A stretch of DNA of 64,000 nt. Origin: CAYWNA01 sp964459305 (lineage in GTDB: Bacteria > Planctomycetota > Planctomycetia > Pirellulales > Pirellulaceae). How positions within the stretch are numbered: position 1 is the stretch's first letter; the number at the start of each line of letters is the position of its first letter. The translations under genes and the position numbers were made by a program. The notes beneath the pieces were generated by a model. That model was not told where the DNA came from, searched no databases, and saw nothing but the letters and a program-made list of their open reading frames with translations. Below, one piece after another: positions 18,640 through 26,841 of this stretch. The stretch is from contig CAYWNA010000035.1 in the NCBI GenBank assembly GCA_964459305.1, forward strand, positions 1-64,000, given 5' to 3'.

Positions 18640-18996
18640 TCTGACACTCGATGTAACGTTTGACGTCTTCCAGGTTAGATTGGCTGACGGAAAACACTCT
18701 GTAACCGCTCTGCCAGGCGAAATGGCGACGCTGCGGCCATTCCTCGTGGACCCATTTAGAGGAAGTGGCCTTGATCTTGGCAATCGTATCCGCCGGGGCC
18801 ATCTTCGGGCGCAGCGATGCGAGGATATGCACATGATCCTCGACGCCGCCAATCGCCAATGCCACACCCTCAAGATTCCGGATGACCCGCCGAGATAAGC
18901 GAGCAATCGTGGTTCTAACTCGGCGTCGATCCATCGTTTTCAATGCTTGGTGCTGAACACGATATGGTAGTAGAGCTGTGCAAAACTGTGGGCCAT
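18640..18996 (-). pseudogene. IS200/RAYT-like Y1 transposase, decayed
   Basis: From ATG 18996 (read on minus) the frame gives AHSFAQLYYHIVFSTKH, then a TGA where relatives have Arg (CGA to TGA), then KRWIDAELEPRLLAYLGG and a frameshift. The next frame reads VEDHVHILASL, with the HUH motif H-V-H, and NLEDVKRYIECQKE, where the Tyr is the expected nucleophile. The usual C-terminal part after QKE is missing. Because REP palindromes surround it, a REP-associated tyrosine transposase origin is likely. It is dead, having one stop, one frameshift and a truncated end. Confidence 0.8.
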
Positions 18997-19149
18997 GATT
19001 GTGCCTCGCCTCCAGATGTGAGCGGCAGTTCGCCCCGGAGACCATTTGACCCGATCCGGCCATTCCTGTCATCCAGAGAATCTCCACAAAAAGGCTCGGT
19101 TGCGGCAGAGGCGTATCCACATTGGCCCGCATGGAAGCCGCAGCAGCGA

Positions 19150-19345
19150 CACGTGAGAGACAGCCCTTGGCGAGGCAGCGGCGCACAGAGAATAGCCCAT
19201 GGCAAAGCCGCGGTAGTGGCGCGCGATTAGCAGCCCATGCCGTAACCGCGGCAGCGGTGCGCAGAGACTAGCCCATGCCGTGAGGCATGGGAACACGAGG
19301 TCGAAAACGCAACGCCAGCCCCGGTAGGGGCGATAGAGGCACCAT
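19150..19345. repeat. REP-type palindrome cluster, right side
   Basis: Units contain AGCCCATG and CCGCGG motifs; the best is CCCATGCC-GTGA-GGCATGGG at 19272-19291, followed by AACACGAGGTC and AACGCCAGCCCCGGTAGG. The same unit occurs on the left side at 16934-16987 and is split there by the IS4-family element. Confidence 0.75.
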
Positions 19346-19402
19346 GGTGCCCTACACATCCGAGCGTCAGTCTCCGTTGGGGGGGTCGCCTACGGTACCG
19401 TC

Positions 19403-19717
19403 ATGACATTTGCGAAGCCCCTCTTCGTGCCACGACAACAAGTGATCGATTTCCGGTACACCCGACCGGACGCCGACGTATGGGCCGTGGCGGCCAGCCT
19501 GTACAACATGATCACGGGCCACACGCCGCGCGACTTCCCCCACGGAAAAGACCCATGGCAAGTCGTCTTGAACACGTCTCCCGTAATCATCCGCGCTCGC
19601 GAACGCACGACTCCCGAACGGTTGGCACAAGTGATGGATTACGCGCTGGACGACAGCAAAGAGCTGCATTTCAAGACCGCCGCCGAGTTCAAAAAAGCCC
19701 TGGCTGAATCCCTTTAG
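19403..19717 (+). pseudogene. Ser/Thr kinase relic, C-terminal third
   Basis: 104 codons match the end of a planctomycete kinase domain: VPRQQVIDFRYTRPDADVWA, then SLYNMITGHTPRDFPHG, GKDPWQVVL and FKTAAEFKKALAE, ending in a stop at 19717. The ATP-binding and catalytic loops are absent. The first 90 bp repeat the end of the relic at 16497-16712. Two related kinase genes may have been joined and broken here. Confidence 0.7.
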
Positions 19718-19765
19718 GGTTGGCCACTTCCGGGGCCTCGACACATCCCACGTAAGAAATCCGGA

Positions 19766-20257
19766 CTAGACATCCTCGCCAGCTTGCCGAAGAATGGTTT
19801 GCCATAGTCTGGATGACACGAAGAAGTTGAGTTCCGTCCGCAGGCGATCAACGAGCGGACCGACCGCCGGGCAAACTCCGCGCTGCTTGGCCTCGAGAAG
19901 AATGCCCAATGTGCCCACGACCGTGAAGCCGCTGCGACGTGCCACTTCACGCCCTGCTAGCTCGTCGATCAATACCACTTCCGCACGGAGTTCCTCGGCC
20001 AACGCGATTGCCTCGGCCTCGCCGGCATCAAGCATGGATAGCAGTTCGGCCACACGTGCTGCATTGTGCGGCGCGCGAACCTGCAGATAGGGCCAAGTGG
20101 AAACTTCGAGCGGTTGGAAAGCGGGAGGCGGTTGTCGCAGTTCGAACGCGACTGCGGGAGGCAAGAACACTTGGTCGAAGAGATCATTGAGCCACTCAAG
20201 ATGCCCCAAATGCGCCAAAGCACGTAACGGCGAAGTGTCACTGACGACGACAGGCAT
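19766..20257 (-). CDS. DUF3368 PIN-like toxin
   Basis: 163 residues. The acidic PIN-type pattern is visible: VSDTSPL at the start, DAGEAEAIALA near residue 75, and EVVLIDELAGREVA near 90-103, consistent with a metal-dependent RNase core of the DUF3368 family. It starts 3 bp after the stop of a UPF0175-family protein, the standard partner, so the two form a type II toxin-antitoxin module. Target RNA is unknown. It lies next to the mobile-element island. Confidence 0.85.
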   Translation of the reverse strand: MPVVVSDTSPLRALAHLGHLEWLNDLFDQVFLPPAVAFELRQPPPAFQPLEVSTWPYLQVRAPHNAARVAELLSMLDAGEAEAIALAEELRAEVVLIDELAGREVARRSGFTVVGTLGILLEAKQRGVCPAVGPLVDRLRTELNFFVSSRLWQTILRQAGEDV

Positions 20258-20260
20258 TCG

Positions 20261-20512
20261 TTAAGATCTCAGACGATCGAGGCCTTGGATTTCCTGCTCC
20301 CAGTAGTGTTCATCGACGCGAATCAGCGGCAGATCGCGTTCCAGCAGAGCGGCCTCAAACTCGACGCGCGTGATTCCTGCCCAGCCAGTCGCCTGCGGCA
20401 TCGTCAGCTTGCCGGCATCGTAAAGACGGCAAGCGATCTCCAATTTGGCTTCCCGTTCCGAAAGACCGGCTTCGGCAAGCAACTGGTCCGGTAACGTCAC
20501 CGACATTGGCAT
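20261..20512 (-). CDS. UPF0175-family antitoxin
   Basis: 83 residues from ATG 20512, preceded by the ribosome binding site GGGAGGA; an upstream ATG at 20596 only adds a poor leader. The sequence SVTLPDQLLAEAG at the N-terminus and AGKLTMPQATGWAGITRVEF in the middle match UPF0175 small helix-turn-helix proteins. The acidic end may bind the toxin. It precedes the DUF3368 toxin by 3 bp. Confidence 0.85.
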   Translation of the reverse strand: MPMSVTLPDQLLAEAGLSEREAKLEIACRLYDAGKLTMPQATGWAGITRVEFEAALLERDLPLIRVDEHYWEQEIQGLDRLRS

Positions 20513-20660
20513 GGTCCTCCCGTGGATTACACCACTCCATTCTACCGAATATATCGCTGACGGGGAAGCTCGGTGACGCCAAGCGGCTTGCCCCATGCCT
20601 CCAACGTTGCCGTTTATCCCGATCCTCTGAAGACGAAAACGCCGTATGTTGTCGTCGTGT

Positions 20661-20719
20661 CCCCGTGCTCAAAGCACGGGGCGAATACCGCTGCGCGGAA
20701 AACGCCCGTCAACGGGCGT
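20661..20719. repeat. paired strong hairpins
   Basis: CCCCGTGCT-CAA-AGCACGGGG (20661-20681) and ACGCCCGT-CA-ACGGGCGT (20702-20719). They lie about 80 bp beyond the end of the large kinase gene on the minus strand and could end its transcript; no T-run follows, so a REP-type origin is also possible. Confidence 0.7.
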
Positions 20720-20801
20720 CTGCCACCGGCCTCTGCACCGCACAAGGCCACGCCCGTCGTTCGTCGCCTGACGCTTGCCGCACCATACCTACCAGCTCGC
20801 A

Positions 20802-23800
20802 TCAGCCGCCCGACTGCCGTCGGTAGAGGTCCGCAATCTCGTTGTCGGACAACGCCCTGTCGAAAAGGACAAATTCATCGATGCGTCCCCAGTACCCTGA
20901 ATCATCATCCCAGCCTTTCCGTCTCCACAAGCCAATGTGCACGGAGTTGTCGTCATAGGCTTGGTACTGATAGACGATTTTGCCGCCGGGGCATGGTCGG
21001 ACTTGATCGAGGTTGCCGTTGGCAAAGAACGCGATCGTGCCGCCCTGTCGGCGAAACGCACAATGCGTCCACTGCTCACGGCCAAGAACATCCGGGCTGC
21101 TCATAATGCTGTTGTCATTTCCGTGTCGTCCATCGGGGCAGGAGATGTAGACCCTCATTTGGCCACCTGAGGCCCAGAGCAGCGCCCCGCCACAGTGGTT
21201 CGGTACACCACTGACGGAACAGTTCAGATCCAGGATGCTTCCGCTTACGTTGGAAAGCCACGCAACCATGGTGAAATCACCCGCCGGATATTGTCCGTCT
21301 TCTTTCGGCAATGTTACGTGGCTTCTACGTGTCCGATTGAACTCGGCGGCAGCGCCAACGCTGCCGTCCGTGATCGTCACGTTGCTCAGCAACCCGTGAT
21401 AGTCGTTTCCGCTCAAGTCTCTCACGTACTGCTTCGAACCCTGGCTGAAGATCGTATCGCGATCGAAGCTGTAAGCGACCACGCAGCCCTTGGGCAGCGG
21501 TGGCATCTTGTGGGCGGAACTTCCGTCAACCGTCGGCTTTGCGGCCGGTGTCGTGTCGGGCATCGTCATGACGACGCGGAAGCCGGAAGAGCCACTCCGA
21601 TAGTCGGGCGCTAGACCGTTGCGGTTAGCAGAACGGGAGCCGAGAGGATTGGCCGTCCAATCAGCATTTCGCGCCACCCGAAGGACTCCATTGGGCGGAC
21701 CAGTTGGATCATCGGTTGGCGACGTGCCGTAGTAGTCCTCGCTGTACCAATCCGCGCACCATTCCCATACGTTTCCATGCATGTCATATAGCCCGAACGT
21801 GTTCGGCTGAAAGCTCCCCACGGGCGCTGTGAATGCATGCCCGTCGCTCGCACGGAGCGGATGTAACGTGGTGCGGTTATCCCTCTCGTATTTCGCTGAC
21901 CACTTGGCCTTGGCGGTCGCGTCCACTACGTTTGCCACGTGTGCTAGACCTTCGATATCGTCGCCATGGTACCAACGCGTCGTAGTGTTCGCGCGGCACG
22001 CGTACTCCCACTCGGCTTCGGTCGGCAGGCGGTAAGTCTTGTCTTCCTTGCCGCTGAGCCATTCACAGAACGCCACGGCGTCGTTCCAGGTCACGTTTAC
22101 CACCGGATGGTCGTCGCTCTGGTTCCAACCGGTGTGGCGCCAAGTGCACTTCGGCTTCCGGCGGACCTCCGCATGGCCAGACTCCTCATCGCCGGTGCCT
22201 CCCTGGCCGTCTCGCTCGGCTTCTGTGCGATAGTTGGCCTCCTCGGCGAACTGCCGGAACTGCCCGACTGTCACTTCGTGCGCACCGAGATAGAATGCCC
22301 TGGTGATGCGCACACGATGAGGCGGCTGTTCATCTCGGAAGTCCACCCACTTCGGGACATGCGTCGGGAAAGCCTTGCTCAATTGTTCTTGTGACTCCTG
22401 GCTCCCCATCATGAATTCGCCCTGCGGAATCAGGACCAGCTTCATGCCAATCGAGTTGGTCATCGTCTTTCCCAGAGAGGAATCACCGGAAACCTCTGTC
22501 GGCTTGCCACCGCCACGAGGTTCGCCAACATCTGGAGTCTCGTCGGGGCTCGGAACAGACGGCGTCATTGCCTGCGTTTGGCCAGACTTCGTCGCAATCG
22601 TGGTCTTCTTCTTGGGGCTCTCAGACACCTGAGGTTTTGGGCTCGGCTTCGGAACTGGTTCCAGTCGGACGATGAGATGTCGTGTTTCGCCCGCCACGGG
22701 CTGCAATTCTTGTCGGTGATCCTGGTATCCGTCCAGCATGGCCACTAAAGTGACCTTTGACTGGCCATCCGCCTCTGCCACCCGCACAATGCGTTCGCCC
22801 CCTTGCCCGGTCACGCTAGCACCTTCGCCACTGGCCGCCAGTGTCGCCTGAGGAGGATCGAGGGTCACGCGATAAGTCGCTGGTGACGCTGCACCCTCGG
22901 CCACGGTATCGGGCGCTGCCTTGGGCACAAACGTGACCTCGACCACGGTGGTCTCACCTTCCTTCACACGGAACGATTGCGTCACCGTTTCGAAGTTGGG
23001 CGAACTGGCAACAAGATTGTGTTCCCCCACCTTCAGCTTCAACAGCTCCTTCAAACCGTCGATCGAAATCGTATCGCCGTCCAACGAGATCTTCACGTTG
23101 TCGTCGGCGTTGTGCAGCGTTATCTGGACCGTACCGTGCTTCGACGAGAAGATGAAGACCACGCCAAGCAGCAGCAACAATGCGACGATTCCCCCGCCAA
23201 CTGCCGCCCACACCCACACTGGTATTTCCAACTTGCTCCGGACGGCGACGGACGGTTGCGATTGAGGAAGTGCGGCAGCGGACGCTTCAATTTTTGGGAA
23301 CCCATTGGGCAGAGGATCTACCGCTGCCGATGGTTCAGCATCCGTTGCGGCGCCCATTTCCTGCCAGGAGGAACCGAACGTTAGAGACTCTTCGGGACAC
23401 GCCAGCAGAACGTCCAGCGCCGAAACGAGTTCCTCCGCATTCTGAAATCGCTCCTCCGGCTTCTTGGCCGAACCTTGCACCAGGGCCCGACAAACTCCGT
23501 CCGGCAGGCCAGCGACGTGCTCACGCGGGTCGGGAAAGGCTTCGTAGCGATGCTGATAACCCAAGGCCGGCATCGACGGTGCGTCGAAGGGCAGTTGACC
23601 GGTCAGCAGATAGTAGTAGGTGCAAGTCAGCGAGTACAAATCGGTGCGCCCGTCGACCTCGCCGCCCATCCATTGCTCGGGCGCCATGTAAGCCGGCGTT
23701 CCCAGCAGCGTCCCTTGCTGAGTAAGCTGCGTATCGGTCTGCTGGCCGCGAGCCAACCCAAAATCCACGACCTTGGTCACACCGTCCTTGGTGCGCATCA

Positions 23801-24491
23801 GATTGCCGGGCTTGATGTCGCGATGTACCAGCTCAATCGCATGTGCAGCACCCAGACCCGCGGCCGCATCGCGAATGATGCGTGTGGCCTCTTTCCAGTC
23901 CATCGGCTTGCCTTCAGACACGACTTGATCTAGCGACATCCCTTCGACGTATTCCATGGCAATGTACGCCAATCGACCTTCCGCCCCGGCTTGGTGTACA
24001 GCCGCCACGTTGGTGTGAATCAGTCGCGCAGCCGATTTTGCCTCCCGCAGAAACCGCTTCAGACGCTCCTCGTCGCTCGACAGCGAGGCCGGCAAGACTT
24101 TGATGGCGACCTTTCGGTCTAGGACAGGATCGCGGCCCAAATACACGACTCCCATCGCTCCGGCGCCGAGCTTCCGCTGGACAACGTAGTTTCCTAGCTT
24201 CTTGGGCACTTTTTCGGGAACGGGCTTCTTGGACTGACCAGCCGACGAGCGCTGTGCTTCGGCCTTACCGGCAGACGATTTCGCATGAGACGAACGTGCC
24301 TCGGCTTTCTTCGCTGGTGCCTTGTCCGAATCGGCATCCTTGGACGAGGACTTCCCCGTGTCGTCCATGGAAATCGACAACGTGAACGTGGCCCCACAAC
24401 TCTTGCAGTTCGCCCGTGCGCCGATGCTCTCGTCCCGCACGTTGTACGACTTGCCGCATTTCGGGCATTCAACACTGACAGTCATTGGCAT
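20802..24491 (-). CDS. membrane Ser/Thr kinase with PEGA-like, FGE-like and LamG domains
   Basis: 1229 residues from ATG 24491, just before the MJ0042-type zinc ribbon (C9, C12, C29, C32); an upstream ATG adds 22 residues. The kinase domain spans about 100-365, with GAGAMGVVYLG, VHRDIKPGNL, VVDFGLAR and GTPAYMAPEQ. A transmembrane helix follows at about 419-446, then PEGA-like repeats in the outer part, a formylglycine-generating-enzyme-like domain at about 676-977, and a LamG-like jelly roll at about 1000-1229. The FGE-like domain lacks the paired catalytic cysteines, since RVARNADWTANP occupies the expected place, so it is probably a binding domain. A cytoplasmic kinase reporting on outside ligands is the likely role. 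Confidence 0.9.
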   Translation of the reverse strand: MPMTVSVECPKCGKSYNVRDESIGARANCKSCGATFTLSISMDDTGKSSSKDADSDKAPAKKAEARSSHAKSSAGKAEAQRSSAGQSKKPVPEKVPKKLGNYVVQRKLGAGAMGVVYLGRDPVLDRKVAIKVLPASLSSDEERLKRFLREAKSAARLIHTNVAAVHQAGAEGRLAYIAMEYVEGMSLDQVVSEGKPMDWKEATRIIRDAAAGLGAAHAIELVHRDIKPGNLMRTKDGVTKVVDFGLARGQQTDTQLTQQGTLLGTPAYMAPEQWMGGEVDGRTDLYSLTCTYYYLLTGQLPFDAPSMPALGYQHRYEAFPDPREHVAGLPDGVCRALVQGSAKKPEERFQNAEELVSALDVLLACPEESLTFGSSWQEMGAATDAEPSAAVDPLPNGFPKIEASAAALPQSQPSVAVRSKLEIPVWVWAAVGGGIVALLLLLGVVFIFSSKHGTVQITLHNADDNVKISLDGDTISIDGLKELLKLKVGEHNLVASSPNFETVTQSFRVKEGETTVVEVTFVPKAAPDTVAEGAASPATYRVTLDPPQATLAASGEGASVTGQGGERIVRVAEADGQSKVTLVAMLDGYQDHRQELQPVAGETRHLIVRLEPVPKPSPKPQVSESPKKKTTIATKSGQTQAMTPSVPSPDETPDVGEPRGGGKPTEVSGDSSLGKTMTNSIGMKLVLIPQGEFMMGSQESQEQLSKAFPTHVPKWVDFRDEQPPHRVRITRAFYLGAHEVTVGQFRQFAEEANYRTEAERDGQGGTGDEESGHAEVRRKPKCTWRHTGWNQSDDHPVVNVTWNDAVAFCEWLSGKEDKTYRLPTEAEWEYACRANTTTRWYHGDDIEGLAHVANVVDATAKAKWSAKYERDNRTTLHPLRASDGHAFTAPVGSFQPNTFGLYDMHGNVWEWCADWYSEDYYGTSPTDDPTGPPNGVLRVARNADWTANPLGSRSANRNGLAPDYRSGSSGFRVVMTMPDTTPAAKPTVDGSSAHKMPPLPKGCVVAYSFDRDTIFSQGSKQYVRDLSGNDYHGLLSNVTITDGSVGAAAEFNRTRRSHVTLPKEDGQYPAGDFTMVAWLSNVSGSILDLNCSVSGVPNHCGGALLWASGGQMRVYISCPDGRHGNDNSIMSSPDVLGREQWTHCAFRRQGGTIAFFANGNLDQVRPCPGGKIVYQYQAYDDNSVHIGLWRRKGWDDDSGYWGRIDEFVLFDRALSDNEIADLYRRQSGG

Positions 24492-24666
24492 AATCCCATG
24501 ATTCTCGACTTCGAGATTCGTTCGCGGACGAGGGGTGGAGACGACTATTGCCGGCATCGCATCGCTTCCTCATGGCTGATGATACAAAACTCTACACCGC
24601 ACAACCAGTTAGGTGGGCCAAAGGCTTGCATCGATAACGGACTGCTGATGTTCCGTATTCGTTCGT

Positions 24667-24735
24667 AGTACCGCCTTTAGGCGGCCGATGCGACAATCGG
24701 CATTTCCGTATCCGTCTCCGCCTGAAGGCGGTACT
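24667..24735. repeat. inverted repeat, TACCGCCTTTAGGCGG type
   Basis: Arms 24667-24684 and 24718-24735 match at 17 of 18 bases. A smaller hairpin, CCGAT-6 nt-ATCGG, lies between them. It falls upstream of the kinase gene in a 0.7 kb intergenic region. Confidence 0.75.
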
Positions 24736-24919
24736 GCCAACCATCGCCTCGCTTTCTATGTTCGGGTGCATTCGATGAGAATGGGGATTCGTTTGGACGA
24801 TTTTTTCGCGGGGCGCTGCATTTGACGCGGACCAATGTGACAGCGCCATTTTGACGTCTTACCGTAACCCGATGCGAAGGTCTTGATGTTGCGCCGCAAG
24901 TGATAACCGGCTGGGCTGA

Positions 24920-24988
24920 AGTAACCCGCAGCGTAAGCGAAGGAACGGGTTGTGATCGTGTGCGCCCCTCGCTTACACTTCGGGTTAC
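24920..24988. repeat. imperfect inverted repeat, relative of 14807-14871
   Basis: The arms GTAACCCGCAGCGTAAGCGA and the complement at 24965-24988 match at about 20 of 24 bases. A lone half-arm (GTAACCCGATGCGAAGG) lies nearby at about 24865. The core CTCGCTTAC is shared with the perfect palindrome at 14807-14871. Confidence 0.75.
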
Positions 24989-25066
24989 GACATCTATTTC
25001 TCGGCGAAAAGCGTCGCCCGCAACTTCAGAAGCCAAGATCAACAACGAATCGTCGATGCTGATATC

Positions 25067-25142
25067 ATATTCTTGCCGTCCATGTTCTTGCCCAGTCTGG
25101 GGCCCAGGGAGAGGGTGGCAAGAAAATGATGGGCAAGAATAT
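25067..25142. repeat. 11-bp inverted repeat around ATATTCTTGCC
   Basis: ATATTCTTGCC at 25067-25077 pairs with GGCAAGAATAT at 25132-25142; further partial copies of TTCTTGCC/GGCAAGAA lie inside. No other role seen. The rest of the 24.5-25.2 kb gap has no gene I can support. Confidence 0.5.
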
Positions 25143-25228
25143 CGTCTCTGCTACCGACCAGCGTCTCGCTTAGCTCGCACACAGTCCTGGACGAAGCCGT
25201 AATTTGATTACCCACAGGAGAACTCGTC

Positions 25229-25961
25229 ATGTTGCCTCGCTCACTCCAAATTGCCTTAGCGGGCTTTTTTCTGGTGGCGAATATCACGTTGGCGCCGAAC
25301 TCGCCGGCGGCCGAGGAGCCTCACCCATTTGATTTGCGTCCTCAGCCGTGGCAGCAGCGGCAGCCGGTACTTTCGGCTTTGACCACGAAACAGGCGTGGT
25401 GCAGAGTGGTGCTATACAGCCCCGCCGTGCTGTTCAAGGACGGAAAGTTCAGGATTTGGTACATTGGCACTTCGGCCGGCTCGCGCGGTCCAGGCATGGC
25501 CATGGGATATGCCGAGTCGGACGACGGCATTCATTGGACCGAGCACGCGGACAATCCCATCCTGACCGACGACGATATCCCTTGGGGCGAAGGCTGGCAG
25601 ACGCCGTTCGTGCTGTTCGACCAGGAAGAGAAGGTCTACAAGATGTGACTTCATGTGGTATGGCTGCCATCGGCCGGGCGGCGTGTTCGAAGTTTTCTGT
25701 GCCACCTCGAACGACGGCTCGCGTTGGAAAATCGACCACGACAAGGCCGCATTCCCGGCCACGGGTAGTAGGGAGGACTTCGACGGCCGGTACACGTCGA
25801 TTCCCTTCGTCTTGAGCTTTCCGGATCGTTACATGATATACTATGCTGCCCGCTCCCGGGACAATGGCTACATCGACGGCAAAGGGCGAAAGCGAAGGGA
25901 CGGCGCGGGCGTCTACGCAAGTATCGGTATGGCAATGATTCCCAAGAACACCACCGAGTAA
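25229..25961 (+). pseudogene. secreted propeller glycosidase-like gene, frameshifted
   Basis: The first frame (25229-25648) starts with a signal peptide after the ribosome binding site AGGAG and has FRIWYIGTSAG, YAESDDGIHWTEH and WGEGWQTPFVLF, typical of GH43-like propellers. It ends in TGA right after EKVYKM. The next frame (from about 25649) resumes with FMWYGCHRPGG, then TSNDGSRWKID, DFDGRYTSIPFV and MIYYAA, so a single extra base near 25645 explains the break. If that base is a sequence error the gene encodes about 243 residues. It is counted as a pseudogene until resequenced. Confidence 0.75.
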
Positions 25962-26032
25962 TCGGCCGACCGACAACGCCAAAGCGTTGTTCTTTGTGTG
26001 GCCGAAGGGCTCAAACCAGCAGGACACGACAG

Positions 26033-26503
26033 ATGATAGAAATTTCCATCCCTGGGTACCGGGATCTGCAGATCCAGAATTTGGTGTTGGACTATAACGG
26101 AACTCTGGCCTGCGATGGCGAGGTCATCGGCGGGGTTAAAGAGTCGCTCGAAGTCCTATCGAAAGACCTTCAGGTTCACGTCGTCACCGCCGACACGTTC
26201 GGCAAGGCCGGATCTCGGCTTGAGGACTACCCTTGCCAGTTGGTGGTGCTGCCTGTCGAGAACCAGGCCGAGGCGAAGCTGGAGTACGTGAAAAGTCTGG
26301 GGCTGGACGTCACAGCCTGCGTGGGCAATGGCCGCAACGATCGGCGGATGCTCAAGGAATCGGCGCTGGGTATGGCGGTGGTCCTTGGCGAAGGTGCGTC
26401 AGTGGAGACGTTGCTTTCGGCCGACTTGGTTTGCACCGACATCGTCTCCGCCCTCGGACTGCTGACCAACCCGCTACGGCTGGTCGCCACGCTGCGATCA
26501 TAG
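26033..26503 (+). CDS. HAD-like phosphatase, soluble P-type-ATPase-like
   Basis: 156 residues from ATG 26033. Motif I is LDYNGTLACDG, where the second Asp of the usual DxD is replaced by Asn, as in the 'soluble P-type ATPase-like' phosphatase family; motif II contains VVTADTFG; motif IV is GNGRNDRRML. Such proteins hydrolyse small phosphates, but the substrate is unknown. It runs convergent to purN and follows the broken glycosidase-like gene by 70 bp. Confidence 0.8.
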   Translation: MIEISIPGYRDLQIQNLVLDYNGTLACDGEVIGGVKESLEVLSKDLQVHVVTADTFGKAGSRLEDYPCQLVVLPVENQAEAKLEYVKSLGLDVTACVGNGRNDRRMLKESALGMAVVLGEGASVETLLSADLVCTDIVSALGLLTNPLRLVATLRS

Positions 26504-26530
26504 ACTCGGCGGTCCCTACTCCGCAGCCTC

Positions 26531-26792
26531 TGTAGGGTGGGCCAAACGGACCGACATAAACCACGAGTACCATGGAAACGACAGCCGCTATGTCGGATCG
26601 ATTCAGCGCATCGTACTGCCAGTGCAGGCCCACCAGAATGCGCGTTCCATCCTGAAATGCGAGCATGGTACCCATGGAGAGCACATTTCGGTGGGCCCGC
26701 GCTCCGTTTTCTCGTTGGCAACCGTCTCTGCCCACGCCACCTGTCCTCAACGCATTCACGTGCAACCGGTTGTCCGCTTGGCCCACCCTACA
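26531..26792. repeat. 262-bp element with TGTAGGGTGGGCC ends
   Basis: The ends, 26531-26549 and 26774-26792, are inverted repeats matching 18 of 19 bases (TGTAGGGTGGGCCAA). The interior carries further GGCCCACC and GTGGGCCC pieces that can also pair. It fills the gap between the convergent HAD and purN genes and could be a mobile or REP-like element; no coding sequence inside. Confidence 0.75.
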
Positions 26793-26841
26793 TTTCTTCG
26801 CCAACGTCTCTACCCCGGTCTTACATCCTATCAGAGCTCGC

